From assembly GCA_045606265.1 (NCBI GenBank), contig JAZURO010000032.1, positions 1 through 64,000 of the forward strand: DNA of 64,000 bases, given 5' to 3'. Within the stretch, counting starts at the first letter, position 1. Every line of letters begins with the position of its first letter. Shown in pieces: positions 41,945 through 50,854 of this stretch. Source of the stretch: RGIG4608 sp045606265 (GTDB taxonomy: Bacteria > Bacillota > Clostridia > Oscillospirales > CAG-272). The translations under genes and the position numbers were made by a program. Under the pieces are notes generated by a model, which ran no database searches, was not told where the DNA came from, and was given only the letters and a program-made list of their open reading frames with translations.

Positions 41945-43537
41945 TTAATTATTTATTGGTTTATATTTTTTTATTATTTCGATTGCAACTTTAATTCCGT
42001 CAACTGCCGAACTCATTATTCCACCGGCATAACCTGCTCCTTCGCCGCAAGGATAAACAAAAGACTGATTTATTGCAGTCATTTTTTCATTTCTCATAAT
42101 TCTGATAGGTGCTGATGTGCGAGTTTCAATACCTGTCAATACAGCATCATCTACAGCAAATCCATTTATCCTTTTGTCAAATGAGTAAAATCCTTCTTTA
42201 AGTCTTTGCGTAACAAAGGCAGGCAGAATTGAGCCGAGATTGGTTACAGTAGTTTTTGCCCCGCCTGCATAAGTTGGCAAAATTCTTGACGGATAGCTGT
42301 TAACTTTGTCATCAAGAAAATCTCCCATAAGCTGAATTGGAGCATTGTAGTTGCGTCCGCCCGCTTCAAATGCCTTTTTTTCAAGTGATTCTTGAAACTC
42401 AATTGCTTTATAAGGATCATTTCCATAATCTAATTTATCCACTGTAACATTCACAGCACAGTTAGCATTCTCACCGTCACGGGCGAATTTGCTCATTCCA
42501 TTAACGCAGACACCATTTGCCATAGAGGTTGCCGGAACGACCTCACCACCAGGACACATGCAGAAAGTATATACACCCCTTCCCTTTGTATCGGAAAGGT
42601 TATACTCCCCAGGACCAAGCTTAGGGTGACCTGCATATTTACCGTACAGAGCATTGTCAATATCCTTTTGCAAATGTTCGACACGAACACCAACAGAAAA
42701 AGCTTTGGGCTCAATAATAAAATTATGTCGCAGCAGAGCTCTGTAAGTATCTCTTGCACTATGACCAAGCGCCAAAACCAATGCATTGGTTTTGAAAATG
42801 CCCTTGGTTGTAATTGTTTCTACATAATCCGATGCAGAATTGATATCATCCATTCTGCATCTATAAATAACAGTACCGCCTAATTGTTCTATTCTATCCA
42901 GGATATTCCGGACAACAACAGTCAAAATATCGGTTCCAATATGGGGTTTAGATTTAGTTAATATCTCGCTTGGTGCACCAAACTCAACAAATCTTGTCAG
43001 GACGTAATTACACATACTGTCATTAATTCGTGTAGTCAATTTACCATCTGAAAAGGTTCCTGCACCGCCCGCACCAAACTGAATATTGGATTCAACATCA
43101 AGTTGACCCTTGGATATAAACTTTTCAAGTGCCTTGGTACGATCTGCAATAGAATCTCCGCGATCAATAATAATTGGCGAATATCCGTTTTCTGCCAACA
43201 CAAGTGCACAAAACATTCCCGCAGGTCCCATACCAACCACTATTGGCCTGCTATACAGAACTTCGTTTCCAAATTCGAAGTCCAATTTGTGACCTTCAAA
43301 TATTCTGATATTATTGGTCGGCGATACGTCAATGTTGTCAGAAGAAGTTGCCAAAACCGAATACACAAGTAAAATACGATTATTATTTCGTGCATCTATG
43401 GATTTTTTGAAAACAGAAAACTCAAAATCTCGAATATTGATATGTTGACTTTTTAATGTCTTTTTAGCAATATTTATTGCAGTTTTCTCATCATCTTCCA
43501 AAGCAATTTTAATGTTAGTTATTAATAATTGCGTCAT
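41945..43537 (-). CDS. FAD-dependent oxidoreductase (COG2509-like)
   Basis: A 530-residue flavoprotein with an N-terminal domain of about 95 residues before the FAD loop VVGMGPAGMFCALVLAENG (about 99-117). The conserved FGAGGAGTFSDGKLTTR (about 158-174), VLALGHSARD, CMCPGGEV and a C-terminal GEGAGYAGGI segment mark the uncharacterised FAD-dependent dehydrogenase family COG2509, widespread in Firmicutes. Its substrate is unknown. It overlaps the cdaR-like gene by four bases (ATGA). Confidence 0.85.
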   Translation of the reverse strand: MTQLLITNIKIALEDDEKTAINIAKKTLKSQHINIRDFEFSVFKKSIDARNNNRILLVYSVLATSSDNIDVSPTNNIRIFEGHKLDFEFGNEVLYSRPIVVGMGPAGMFCALVLAENGYSPIIIDRGDSIADRTKALEKFISKGQLDVESNIQFGAGGAGTFSDGKLTTRINDSMCNYVLTRFVEFGAPSEILTKSKPHIGTDILTVVVRNILDRIEQLGGTVIYRCRMDDINSASDYVETITTKGIFKTNALVLALGHSARDTYRALLRHNFIIEPKAFSVGVRVEHLQKDIDNALYGKYAGHPKLGPGEYNLSDTKGRGVYTFCMCPGGEVVPATSMANGVCVNGMSKFARDGENANCAVNVTVDKLDYGNDPYKAIEFQESLEKKAFEAGGRNYNAPIQLMGDFLDDKVNSYPSRILPTYAGGAKTTVTNLGSILPAFVTQRLKEGFYSFDKRINGFAVDDAVLTGIETRTSAPIRIMRNEKMTAINQSFVYPCGEGAGYAGGIMSSAVDGIKVAIEIIKKYKPINN

Positions 43538-43944
43538 TTTGTGTTGTTTCTTAGCTCAACTTCGATTTCATTATTATGGCTATATACATCTTCGGGTAAA
43601 TCAATTTCAATCGTTATTTTGTTTGCACCGTTACTGAAACTGCCTGCATCCACATTAACCGTAATTTCACTTATATTCGACAATTTGGATTCTTCACCGT
43701 AAATAACGATCTTAGTTGGATTTGATACAACGCTACCATCACCCTCGTAAACCAAATAAACGTCAACATCTTTTTGAATTATGGGATCATCAATATAGTT
43801 TGCGTAACACCACATTGTAAAAGCAAAGGCAAGGCAACCAAGAAAAATTAAAAGTTCATACTTTTTGAATCTCTTACTGTGCTTATTGTTTGTTTCGGCA
43901 TATTCAACTTCGTTTTCAACTACTTCATTAAGCTCTGTATTCAT
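43534..43944 (-). CDS. cdaR: short YbbR/CdaR-like regulator of diadenylate cyclase
   Basis: A 136-residue protein with one transmembrane helix (about 29-48, ending in a FTMWCYAN-type segment as in YbbR proteins) and one external beta-rich YbbR-like unit containing VSNPTKIVIYG and ISEITVNVDA. CdaR normally has several YbbR repeats and over 300 residues, so this is a minimal form. It overlaps cdaA by four bases, which supports the CdaR assignment. glmM, the usual third member, is absent; a FAD oxidoreductase gene takes its place. Confidence 0.72.
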   Translation of the reverse strand: MNTELNEVVENEVEYAETNNKHSKRFKKYELLIFLGCLAFAFTMWCYANYIDDPIIQKDVDVYLVYEGDGSVVSNPTKIVIYGEESKLSNISEITVNVDAGSFSNGANKITIEIDLPEDVYSHNNEIEVELRNNTK

Positions 43945-44834
43945 ATGTTCTCCTCCTTGACCTCAGCATTTGCTTTTTTGCTTTTGTTGCGTTTTGCTTT
44001 TTTAGATGATTCGTTAGGCAACAAGAGTTTAGTAAGTTCTTTTTTCAAAGATTTATAACTGTAATTCTGAGTGATAACACCGTCACAAGCAATTGAGATT
44101 TTGCCTGTTTCTTCTGAAACAACAAGAGCGATCGCATCACTGATCTCAGTAATTCCGATGGCGGCACGGTGTCTTGTTCCAAGAGACTCGTCAATATCCT
44201 GCTTGAAAGAAAGCGGTAAAAAGCATCCCGCTGACAAAATGTTATAGTCTCTCAAAATAACTGCTCCGTCGTGGAGAGGCGCTTTATTATAAAAAATATT
44301 CTTTAACAGCTGTCCGGAAAGCTGAGCATTAAGCACAGTTCCCGTCTTAATATGTTCACCAAGCTTAGTATCTCTTTCAATAACGATGAGCGCTCCTGTT
44401 TTTTCAAGCGATAAATCACACGCAGTTTCAGCAATAATAGAAATACTGTTAGCAATATGTTCTGCATTCTTAACATCATTTGAGATATGCTTAATATTTG
44501 GAATTGAAATCTTACCTATCCTTTCAAGAACATCACGCAATTCAGGTTGAAACATAATTACGAGAGCTATCAACCCTACCTGAGTCAGATTTTGGAAAAG
44601 GAACATCATCGCTTTCATATCCAAAACGGTAGTTAATACAGATGCAATCATAATAAATACTAATCCAAGTGCCAATCGTCCTGCACGTCTTTGAACAATG
44701 AATTTGATAACCAAAAAGCTAACTACCGCAAGAATAAATATATCAAAGAAATCAATAACTCTGATTTGTTCTATTCTATGAACTACCTGCTTTTCGATCC
44801 ATTCCATAAAATTATTCCAAGTTAATTGATGCAT
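43941..44834 (-). CDS. cdaA: diadenylate cyclase CdaA
   Basis: The membrane enzyme makes the second messenger c-di-AMP, which controls potassium, osmotic and wall homeostasis. Three N-terminal transmembrane helices (about 27-100) are followed by the DAC domain with LHDGAVIL (DGA motif) and GTRHRAAIG (RHR motif). The lysine-rich tail is usual. The 297-residue length is slightly above average because of that tail. It opens the ten-gene run to mazG. Confidence 0.95.
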   Translation of the reverse strand: MHQLTWNNFMEWIEKQVVHRIEQIRVIDFFDIFILAVVSFLVIKFIVQRRAGRLALGLVFIMIASVLTTVLDMKAMMFLFQNLTQVGLIALVIMFQPELRDVLERIGKISIPNIKHISNDVKNAEHIANSISIIAETACDLSLEKTGALIVIERDTKLGEHIKTGTVLNAQLSGQLLKNIFYNKAPLHDGAVILRDYNILSAGCFLPLSFKQDIDESLGTRHRAAIGITEISDAIALVVSEETGKISIACDGVITQNYSYKSLKKELTKLLLPNESSKKAKRNKSKKANAEVKEENI

Positions 44835-44895
44835 TTCAGAACCTCCTGACCTAATTTTGCCACATTATATGGAAACAAAAGTATAATTATATATT

Positions 44896-44924
44896 ATTAT
44901 ATCATATATATCGCAAAAATACAA
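44896..44924 (-). promoter_or_regulatory. possible promoter of the cdaA run
   Basis: On the minus strand TTGTAT (44924-44919) and TATAAT (44901-44896) lie 17 bp apart, about 60 bp upstream of cdaA. The region is so A/T-rich that other -10 choices exist nearer the gene. Confidence 0.45.
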
Positions 44925-44953
44925 ACATTTTTTGATAAAAAATGAGTTTTTTT

Positions 44954-44996
44954 CAAAAAAAATTTCTCCGCAAAGCCAATAACTTCGCGGAGAAAT
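44954..44996 (-). terminator. terminator of yebC
   Basis: ATTTCTCCGCGAAG pairs with CTTTGCGGAGAAAT (one mismatch) around a seven-base loop, followed by a run of eight T on the minus strand. Confidence 0.88.
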
Positions 44997-45020
44997 TCAT
45001 TTTTATTAAAATAATCTGTT

Positions 45021-45749
45021 TTAATCGCAATTTTCCCAGTTATGATACACATTCATAACGTCGTCGTGATCTTCAAGATTTTCAAGCAAAAGGTTCATAT
45101 ACTTAATATCATCCTCGCTATCAAGTGTTACGTAGTTTGATGCAATCTTATCCTTTTCACAAGATTCAATCTCGTATCCGGCAGCCACAAGTGCGTCATT
45201 TACCGCATAAAGATCATCCGGCTCGGTATAAATTTCAAATACATCTTCTTCACTTGCAAAATCAGAAGCACCTGCTTCGAGAGCAATTTCCATCAAGGCA
45301 TCCTCGTCGCTAACATTCTCTTTAAGGATAATAATTACGCCTTGATCTGTAAATAGATAGCTAACGCATCCGGTTTGTCCAAGGTTACCCTTAAATTTTG
45401 AGAAATATGAGCGCACATCACCTGCAGTTCTGTTTCTATTATCGGTTGATGCCTCAACAATAACCGCAATGCCTGCGGGGCCATAGCCCTCATACACGAT
45501 CTCCTCGTAGGTAGTATTGGTTTCACCCATAGCCTTCTTTATTGTACGTTCAATATTGTCATTGGGAACGTTGTTTGACTTAGCTTTCGCAATAAGATCA
45601 CGAAGCTTAGCATTAACAGTTGGATCTCCTCCACCGGCTTTAACAGCAACAGTTATTTCCTTACCGATTTTTGTAAATATTTTCGCTTTCTGAGCATCAG
45701 TTTTTTCCTTTTTATGCTTGATATTATTCCATTTACTGTGTCCTGACAT
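45021..45749 (-). CDS. yebC: YebC/PmpR-family protein
   Basis: This 242-residue protein begins MSGHSKWNNIKHKKEKTDAQ, the hallmark of the family, and has the conserved YEGYGPAGIAVIVE and FSKFKGNLGQTGCV segments. It has long been called a transcriptional regulator; family members are also implicated in translation of proline stretches. It has its own consensus promoter and terminator. Confidence 0.95.
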   Translation of the reverse strand: MSGHSKWNNIKHKKEKTDAQKAKIFTKIGKEITVAVKAGGGDPTVNAKLRDLIAKAKSNNVPNDNIERTIKKAMGETNTTYEEIVYEGYGPAGIAVIVEASTDNRNRTAGDVRSYFSKFKGNLGQTGCVSYLFTDQGVIIILKENVSDEDALMEIALEAGASDFASEEDVFEIYTEPDDLYAVNDALVAAGYEIESCEKDKIASNYVTLDSEDDIKYMNLLLENLEDHDDVMNVYHNWENCD

Positions 45750-45780
45750 TTTTTATTACCTCTCTTTTATTAACTCGCTT

Positions 45781-45809
45781 ATTGTATCACTTAATGCTGA
45801 AATTGTCAA
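45781..45809 (-). promoter_or_regulatory. promoter of yebC
   Basis: On the minus strand TTGACA (45809-45804) and TACAAT (45786-45781) with a 17-bp spacer. It overlaps the end of the argS region, so yebC is transcribed separately. Confidence 0.8.
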
Positions 45810-45817
45810 TATGATTC

Positions 45818-47530
45818 TTATATTTTTTCAGTTTTCTTAAGACAAATCAATTCAAATGCATTACCAAGAACATAGTTTGTTGCCTTAGTTAAAGCAATTC
45901 TTGTGGAGAATACATTTGAATCCTCTGCAGAAAGAATCTGACAATTATGATAGAATCTATTGAATGCAGTAGCCACGTCAAGAATATATCTTGTAACAAC
46001 TGAGGGTTCATATGCTTCAAGAGCTTCAAGAACCTTTTCAGGAAAACGTGCGAGAGTTTTTACAAGTTCTCTCTCTTCTTCCGCTGTAAATACAATATTA
46101 TCTTCAACGGATTTACCCCTGGATTTTTCAATTAACGAACAAGTTCTTGCATAAGTATATTGAACATAAGGTCCTGTATTTCCATCGAAGGAAAGAGCAT
46201 CTTCAAGTACAAAGTTGATATCTCTTATTCTATTGCTGGAAAGATAATAGAAAACAATTGCACCTACACCCACAGCCTCAGCAACCTTATCTTTATTTTC
46301 GAGATTAGGATTCTTCTCTTCCATTATCTCAGAAACCTTCTCAATTGCCTGAGCGAAAAGATCTTTGAGCAAAATTACGTTTCCTGTTCTTGTAGCAAGC
46401 TTTGCACCGTTAATACTTACAGTACCGTAAGGAACGTGAACGAGTTTATCGTACCAATCGTATTGCATAAGCTCAACAACCTTAAACCACTGTGCAAAGT
46501 GAAGACTCTGACCTGCACTTGTTACGTATATCGCTTTATCAAAATCATAAGTTTGTTTTCTGTAAACAGCCGCAGCTATATCACGCGTAGGATACAGAGT
46601 TGAACCGTCACGCTTCAAAATAAGGCAAGGAGGCATATTATACTCTTCAAGATCAACTATTGAGGCACCGTCATCAATTTTAAGAAGCCCCATATCACGA
46701 AGCTTTTGAACCTGTGCGGGCATTTTATCCGTATAGAAGCTTTCACCCTTATAGCTGTCAAATTCTATACCAAGCTGTCCGTATGTTTTCTTATACTCAG
46801 CAATACTTATTTCAATAAACCATTTCCAAAGTGATATATTTTCTTCATCACCAAGTTCAAGTTTATGAAACTCTGCTCTTGCTTCATCATTGAGTGCAGG
46901 ATCTTCTTCTGCCGCCTGGTGGAATCTAACATACAATTCCACAAGCTTATCTATACCTCCCGCATTTATGGCATCTCGGTCTCCCCATTTTTTATACGCT
47001 ACTATCATTTTACCAAACTGAGTTCCCCAGTCGCCAAGATAATTAATACCAACGCAATTATATCCAACAAACTCGTGAAGCTTTTTAAGAGAGTGTCCGA
47101 TTACAGTTGTGCCAAGATGTCCAATATGGAAGGGTTTTGCAACGTTAGGAGACGAATAGTCCAAAACTACTGTTTTACCTTCACCTAAAGACGCAGAACC
47201 GTACTTGTCTTCTTGGACAAGAATATCATTAATCAATACGTTTGCAAGATATGTATCGTCAATACATATATTCAAATAACCGTTAACTGCATCCGCTTTC
47301 TTGATAAAAGCATCACTCAAACGATCCGCTATTACCTGTGCTATTTGCACCGGTGAGCGACGAAGTGTTTTAGAGAGTTTGAAGCAAGGTAATGCCAAAT
47401 CTCCCATAGTTGAATCAGGGGGATATTCAAGCATTTTAGAAATATCATCAACTTCTATTTCCGCACCCTGAAAATTATTCTTAACTACATCATTTATTTT
47501 TTCAGAAACTAAATTCTTAAAATTTTGCAT
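45818..47530 (-). CDS. argS: arginyl-tRNA synthetase
   Basis: A class I synthetase of 570 residues. The N-terminal arginyl additional domain (about 1-110) is followed by the HIGH motif in NVAKPFHIGHLG (about 128-139). The KMSKS position reads GAKLATRTGN, as in the many ArgRS that use a K-x-[ST]-x-R variant, and a C-terminal DALR anticodon-binding domain ends the protein. It starts about 31 bases after argR, suggesting co-transcription from upstream. Confidence 0.96.
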   Translation of the reverse strand: MQNFKNLVSEKINDVVKNNFQGAEIEVDDISKMLEYPPDSTMGDLALPCFKLSKTLRRSPVQIAQVIADRLSDAFIKKADAVNGYLNICIDDTYLANVLINDILVQEDKYGSASLGEGKTVVLDYSSPNVAKPFHIGHLGTTVIGHSLKKLHEFVGYNCVGINYLGDWGTQFGKMIVAYKKWGDRDAINAGGIDKLVELYVRFHQAAEEDPALNDEARAEFHKLELGDEENISLWKWFIEISIAEYKKTYGQLGIEFDSYKGESFYTDKMPAQVQKLRDMGLLKIDDGASIVDLEEYNMPPCLILKRDGSTLYPTRDIAAAVYRKQTYDFDKAIYVTSAGQSLHFAQWFKVVELMQYDWYDKLVHVPYGTVSINGAKLATRTGNVILLKDLFAQAIEKVSEIMEEKNPNLENKDKVAEAVGVGAIVFYYLSSNRIRDINFVLEDALSFDGNTGPYVQYTYARTCSLIEKSRGKSVEDNIVFTAEEERELVKTLARFPEKVLEALEAYEPSVVTRYILDVATAFNRFYHNCQILSAEDSNVFSTRIALTKATNYVLGNAFELICLKKTEKI

Positions 47531-47561
47531 ATCTTTGCCTTTCTATATTAATCAAGTAATG

Positions 47562-48026
47562 TCAATCCAATTTTGCTTCAATCATCATAGTTTTAATTTT
47601 GGTGCTGATCGTTTGCGCTATTTCAGGGCTGGTTGAAACAACAAATATAGTATCATCACCCGCAACGCAACCTAAAATATCATCCGATTTGATGTTATCA
47701 ATTCCGGTTGCGACTGCTTGTGCCATACCTGCATGAGTCTTGATAACTATTATATTCATAGCACAATTAACTGAAATAATAAGATGTGTCAATGAATTGT
47801 TTAATTTATTGATATCATTCATTCTGACCGAGTGTGGGAATACGTAATAATATCCGTTGACTCCATCAGAAATCTTTGTCAATTTCAACTCTTTTATGTC
47901 TCTTGACATTGTTGCCTGAGTAGCGGTAAAGCCGTTTTCTTTAAGCTTTTTAATAAGTTCGTCCTGAGTATCGATTCTATTATTCTCAATTATCTGTCTT
48001 ATTTTTGCTTGACGTTCTTTCTTCAT
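47562..48026 (-). CDS. argR: arginine repressor ArgR/AhrC
   Basis: An arginine-responsive hexameric regulator of 154 residues. The N-terminal winged helix has RQAKIRQIIENNRI and FTATQATMSRDIKEL (about 34-48); the C-terminal core has GCVAGDDTIFVV (about 124-135) for arginine binding. The ATG at 48026 follows AAGGAG by seven bases and replaces an earlier in-frame codon within nadK. In Clostridia argR commonly sits beside nadK, tlyA and recN; recN is missing here and argS follows instead. Confidence 0.95.
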   Translation of the reverse strand: MKKERQAKIRQIIENNRIDTQDELIKKLKENGFTATQATMSRDIKELKLTKISDGVNGYYYVFPHSVRMNDINKLNNSLTHLIISVNCAMNIIVIKTHAGMAQAVATGIDNIKSDDILGCVAGDDTIFVVSTSPEIAQTISTKIKTMMIEAKLD

Positions 48027-48043
48027 ATTCCTTCTCCTTATCA

Positions 48044-48919
48044 TCAATAGTTATTCTTCATTTTTTGACTCAAAATACTGTAGAATGAGCAATCCTTTAA
48101 TCTTACGAGCTTTACAGTAAGCTCAGATTTTGAAATTCTAACCTCATCATCTTTGTACAGCTCGCAATTTGATTTACCGTCGAGAGTCAACATAAGCAGT
48201 TTTTCTCTGACCGAAATATTCTTAATCTTTAATGGTGTTTCATCAGAAAAAATCAACTGACGGGCTATAAAAGAATGGGGACATATCGGGGTAACAAGCA
48301 TACAATGGACCTTAGGATCAGCTATTGATCCGCCTGCGCTCATAGCATATGCAGTAGATCCCGTTGGAGTGGACACAATTAATCCATCGGCTCTATATGA
48401 GGTAACTAAATTATCCTCAGCATACAATTCAAGATTAATGATTTTTGAAACGGAGCCATTGGAAATCACTGCATCATTTAGAGCACAGGATTGATATTTT
48501 AAGTTGCCGTTTTTATCAAAAACCTCAATATTCATCATAGCTCTTTCATCTAAGGAATAATCTCCTTCAATAATTTTATCAAGTGCAGACAATTCATCCA
48601 TTTCAAGTTCAGCCATATATCCAAGGTGACCTAAGTTTATTCCCAATATAGGTTTTCCACGTCTTGCCATCTTTTTGGCGCAATCAAGAATAGTACCGTC
48701 ACCACCAAGAGCAATCACAAGATCTGCTTCATCGTATAGCTTTTCTATCGGTAAAAAATATACATTTCCACGATAGTTCTTCATTGATAAAACTCTTTCC
48801 TTGCTATATTGAGAAACAAGAATCTTGCAACCGAACTTCAAAAGATAATTAGTAACCTTCAAAGCAGCGGTAGCTTTTTCGTAAATATTAAAATTCGTTA
48901 CAATAGCTATTTTTTTCAT
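48044..48919 (-). CDS. nadK: NAD kinase
   Basis: NadK makes NADP from NAD and ATP or polyphosphate. The GGDGTILDCAKKM motif (about residue 63) and PTGSTAYAMSAGG (about 165) form the active site. The ATG at 48919 follows AGGAA; the upstream in-frame extension lacks a site of its own. At 291 residues it is normal. It lies between tlyA and argR in the usual order. Confidence 0.95.
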   Translation of the reverse strand: MKKIAIVTNFNIYEKATAALKVTNYLLKFGCKILVSQYSKERVLSMKNYRGNVYFLPIEKLYDEADLVIALGGDGTILDCAKKMARRGKPILGINLGHLGYMAELEMDELSALDKIIEGDYSLDERAMMNIEVFDKNGNLKYQSCALNDAVISNGSVSKIINLELYAEDNLVTSYRADGLIVSTPTGSTAYAMSAGGSIADPKVHCMLVTPICPHSFIARQLIFSDETPLKIKNISVREKLLMLTLDGKSNCELYKDDEVRISKSELTVKLVRLKDCSFYSILSQKMKNNY

Positions 48920-48985
48920 GTTGATTCCTTCCAACTTCTGCACAACGCGGGACATACTGGTTACGTTAGTTGCAGAATAAGTAAT

Positions 48986-49765
48986 TTATTTTATTATTTG
49001 TTTAATTTTATCATCAGTAATTTTGTTCTCCGGGATATCTGTTTTTTTGAAACACACTAAAAACTCTGCGTTTCCGCTTCCGCCTTCAATAGGAGAGCGA
49101 ACTATATCAACACAAGAAAAACCACTAAACAAAGCACTGTCAATGACTTTATTAATTGCCTGATTATGATAATTCGTTTTTTTTACTACTCCTTGTGAAT
49201 TCAATGCTGACTTTCCACATTCAAACTGCGGCTTGATTAATGATATGAAAATACCGCCATTCACGAGAACGGAATAAATTCCTTTATGAATCATTGTTTG
49301 AGAAATAAATGAAACATCCATAACCGCTATATCAAATCTACAAGGAAAATCATCTTCCTGCATATACTTTGCATTGTATTTTTCGATAGAGATGACTTTA
49401 CTGTCAGATTCTATAGAAGGATCAAGCTGACCGTGACCCGAGTCAACAGCATAGACAAGACTTGCCCCATGTTGAAGCAAGCAATCGGTAAATCCACCTG
49501 TTGATGCACCTATATCAATACAGCAAAGATTTTTTACGTCAATATTAAACTTTTCAAGTGCAAAATCCAATTTTTCTCCACCACGACTGACAAATCGAGG
49601 TTTATTGAGAACTTCCACACTGTGAGGCAATAATTCATCAATATCATAAGATGGCTTGGTTATTACTTTACCATCTATCAAAACATTACCGTTCTCAATC
49701 AATATCTTGGCATTTTGCCTGCTTTTAGCATTGCCGGAGCTAAACACATATAAATCTGCTCTCAT
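48986..49765 (-). CDS. tlyA: TlyA-family rRNA 2'-O-methyltransferase
   Basis: A 259-residue protein with an N-terminal S4 RNA-binding domain (RADLYVFSSGNAKSRQNAK) and an FtsJ-like methyltransferase: FVSRGGEKLDFAL, the AdoMet loop CIDIGASTGGFTDCLLQHGA (about 82-101), DVSFIS and LIKPQFE. TlyA methylates 16S and 23S rRNA ribose positions in mycobacteria; the role in Clostridia is inferred. It begins two bases after the ispA stop, hence one transcript. Confidence 0.93.
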   Translation of the reverse strand: MRADLYVFSSGNAKSRQNAKILIENGNVLIDGKVITKPSYDIDELLPHSVEVLNKPRFVSRGGEKLDFALEKFNIDVKNLCCIDIGASTGGFTDCLLQHGASLVYAVDSGHGQLDPSIESDSKVISIEKYNAKYMQEDDFPCRFDIAVMDVSFISQTMIHKGIYSVLVNGGIFISLIKPQFECGKSALNSQGVVKKTNYHNQAINKVIDSALFSGFSCVDIVRSPIEGGSGNAEFLVCFKKTDIPENKITDDKIKQIIK

Positions 49766-49766
49766 A

Positions 49767-50618
49767 TTAATACTCTCTTACGGTAAGATAATGTGCCAGC
49801 TCAGCAAAAGTACCATCATCATATTTACTTATTGCATCAATACCGCTTTGAGTAAGATTTTGGGCATATACCTTAGCTTCATCAAGCGACATAAATGATA
49901 AAAAGGAATTCAATTCTTTCTTTCCTTCCTGATAGTCAAGAATATCATCTATAATTTGAAATGCTAATCCAATATCCTCTGCGAATTTCACAGAAGCTAT
50001 ATACCTTTCGTCATTTGCAGAAACGCCTGCCGAAATACAACCGAGCTTAGCCGACGCAGAAATAAGTCTTCCTGTTTTTAACTTGTGAAGGCGCACAAGT
50101 GTTTCAAATTCAAGTTTATTCTTACCTGTAACGGTATCTATAGCCTGCCCTGCAAGCATTCCCTGGTTTCCTGTGCTTTCGGCAAGAATCGCTACCGCAT
50201 TGGCATTAATTGCAGCGTCAAGATTCGGATTGTTTATAGCAACCTCAAAAGCATTTACCAACATAGCATCTCCGGAAATTAAAGCAAGTGTTTCTCCAAA
50301 CGCCTTGTGCGTCGATGGCTTTCCACGACGAAAATCGTCATCATCCATACAAGGCATATCATCATGTATTAATGAAGATGCGTGAATCATCTCAATAGCA
50401 CAAGCATACGGCATGGCTTTTTCAACAGTCCCGCCAAAAAGTCGGCAAAACTCAAGAACAAGAAATGCGCGTATTCTTTTCCCTCCGCTAAGCAATCCGT
50501 ATCTTTGTGCCTCAATTAATAAAGCGAAATCATTATCCGAATAGTTATAATACTTCGCAAGAGACGATTCCAAAAGAATAGAATTTCTAGATAGTTTTTC
50601 TTTAATATTTTCAAACAT
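49767..50618 (-). CDS. ispA: short-chain polyprenyl diphosphate synthase (farnesyl type)
   Basis: The enzyme condenses IPP with allylic diphosphates. The first aspartate-rich motif is in HDDMPCMDDDDFRRG (about 81-95) and the second in QIIDDILDY (about 217-225). The GGKRIRAFLVLE segment near 46 binds IPP. Two residues inserted in the first DDxxxxD motif are typical of bacterial FPP synthases. It overlaps xseB by one base, the standard xseA-xseB-ispA order. Confidence 0.93.
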   Translation of the reverse strand: MFENIKEKLSRNSILLESSLAKYYNYSDNDFALLIEAQRYGLLSGGKRIRAFLVLEFCRLFGGTVEKAMPYACAIEMIHASSLIHDDMPCMDDDDFRRGKPSTHKAFGETLALISGDAMLVNAFEVAINNPNLDAAINANAVAILAESTGNQGMLAGQAIDTVTGKNKLEFETLVRLHKLKTGRLISASAKLGCISAGVSANDERYIASVKFAEDIGLAFQIIDDILDYQEGKKELNSFLSFMSLDEAKVYAQNLTQSGIDAISKYDDGTFAELAHYLTVREY

Positions 50619-50854
50619 TATTCTTCCTCAAAAAAGTCCTTCTCGATTATCTGACCCTGGGAATCTGTACCAAGCATTTTTATTCTCTTCTCGGCATTAT
50701 CCAAGGCATCATTACAAAATCTAACAAGCAAAACTCCCTCTTCATATAATTTGAGAGATTCGTCGAGAGAGGATTTTCCCTGTTCCAATATTTTGACGAT
50801 TTCTTCAAGTCGTGCAGATGCACTTTCAAAAGTCATAACTTCTTTTTTAGGCAT
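50618..50854 (-). CDS. xseB: exodeoxyribonuclease VII small subunit
   Basis: A 78-residue helical protein with FESASARLEEIVKILEQG and LDESLKLYEEGVLLVRFC, the two conserved helices of XseB. The ATG at 50854 lies eight bases after GGGAGG; a longer in-frame extension runs back into xseA and lacks support. It overlaps xseA by eight bases, keeping subunit synthesis coupled. Confidence 0.93.
   Translation of the reverse strand: MPKKEVMTFESASARLEEIVKILEQGKSSLDESLKLYEEGVLLVRFCNDALDNAEKRIKMLGTDSQGQIIEKDFFEEE

Noticed and set aside
46389..46422. Defective arginyl-tRNA synthetase because KMSKS is missing
   Set aside because: The variant K-x-A-T-R is common and functional among ArgRS; the HIGH motif and all domains are intact.
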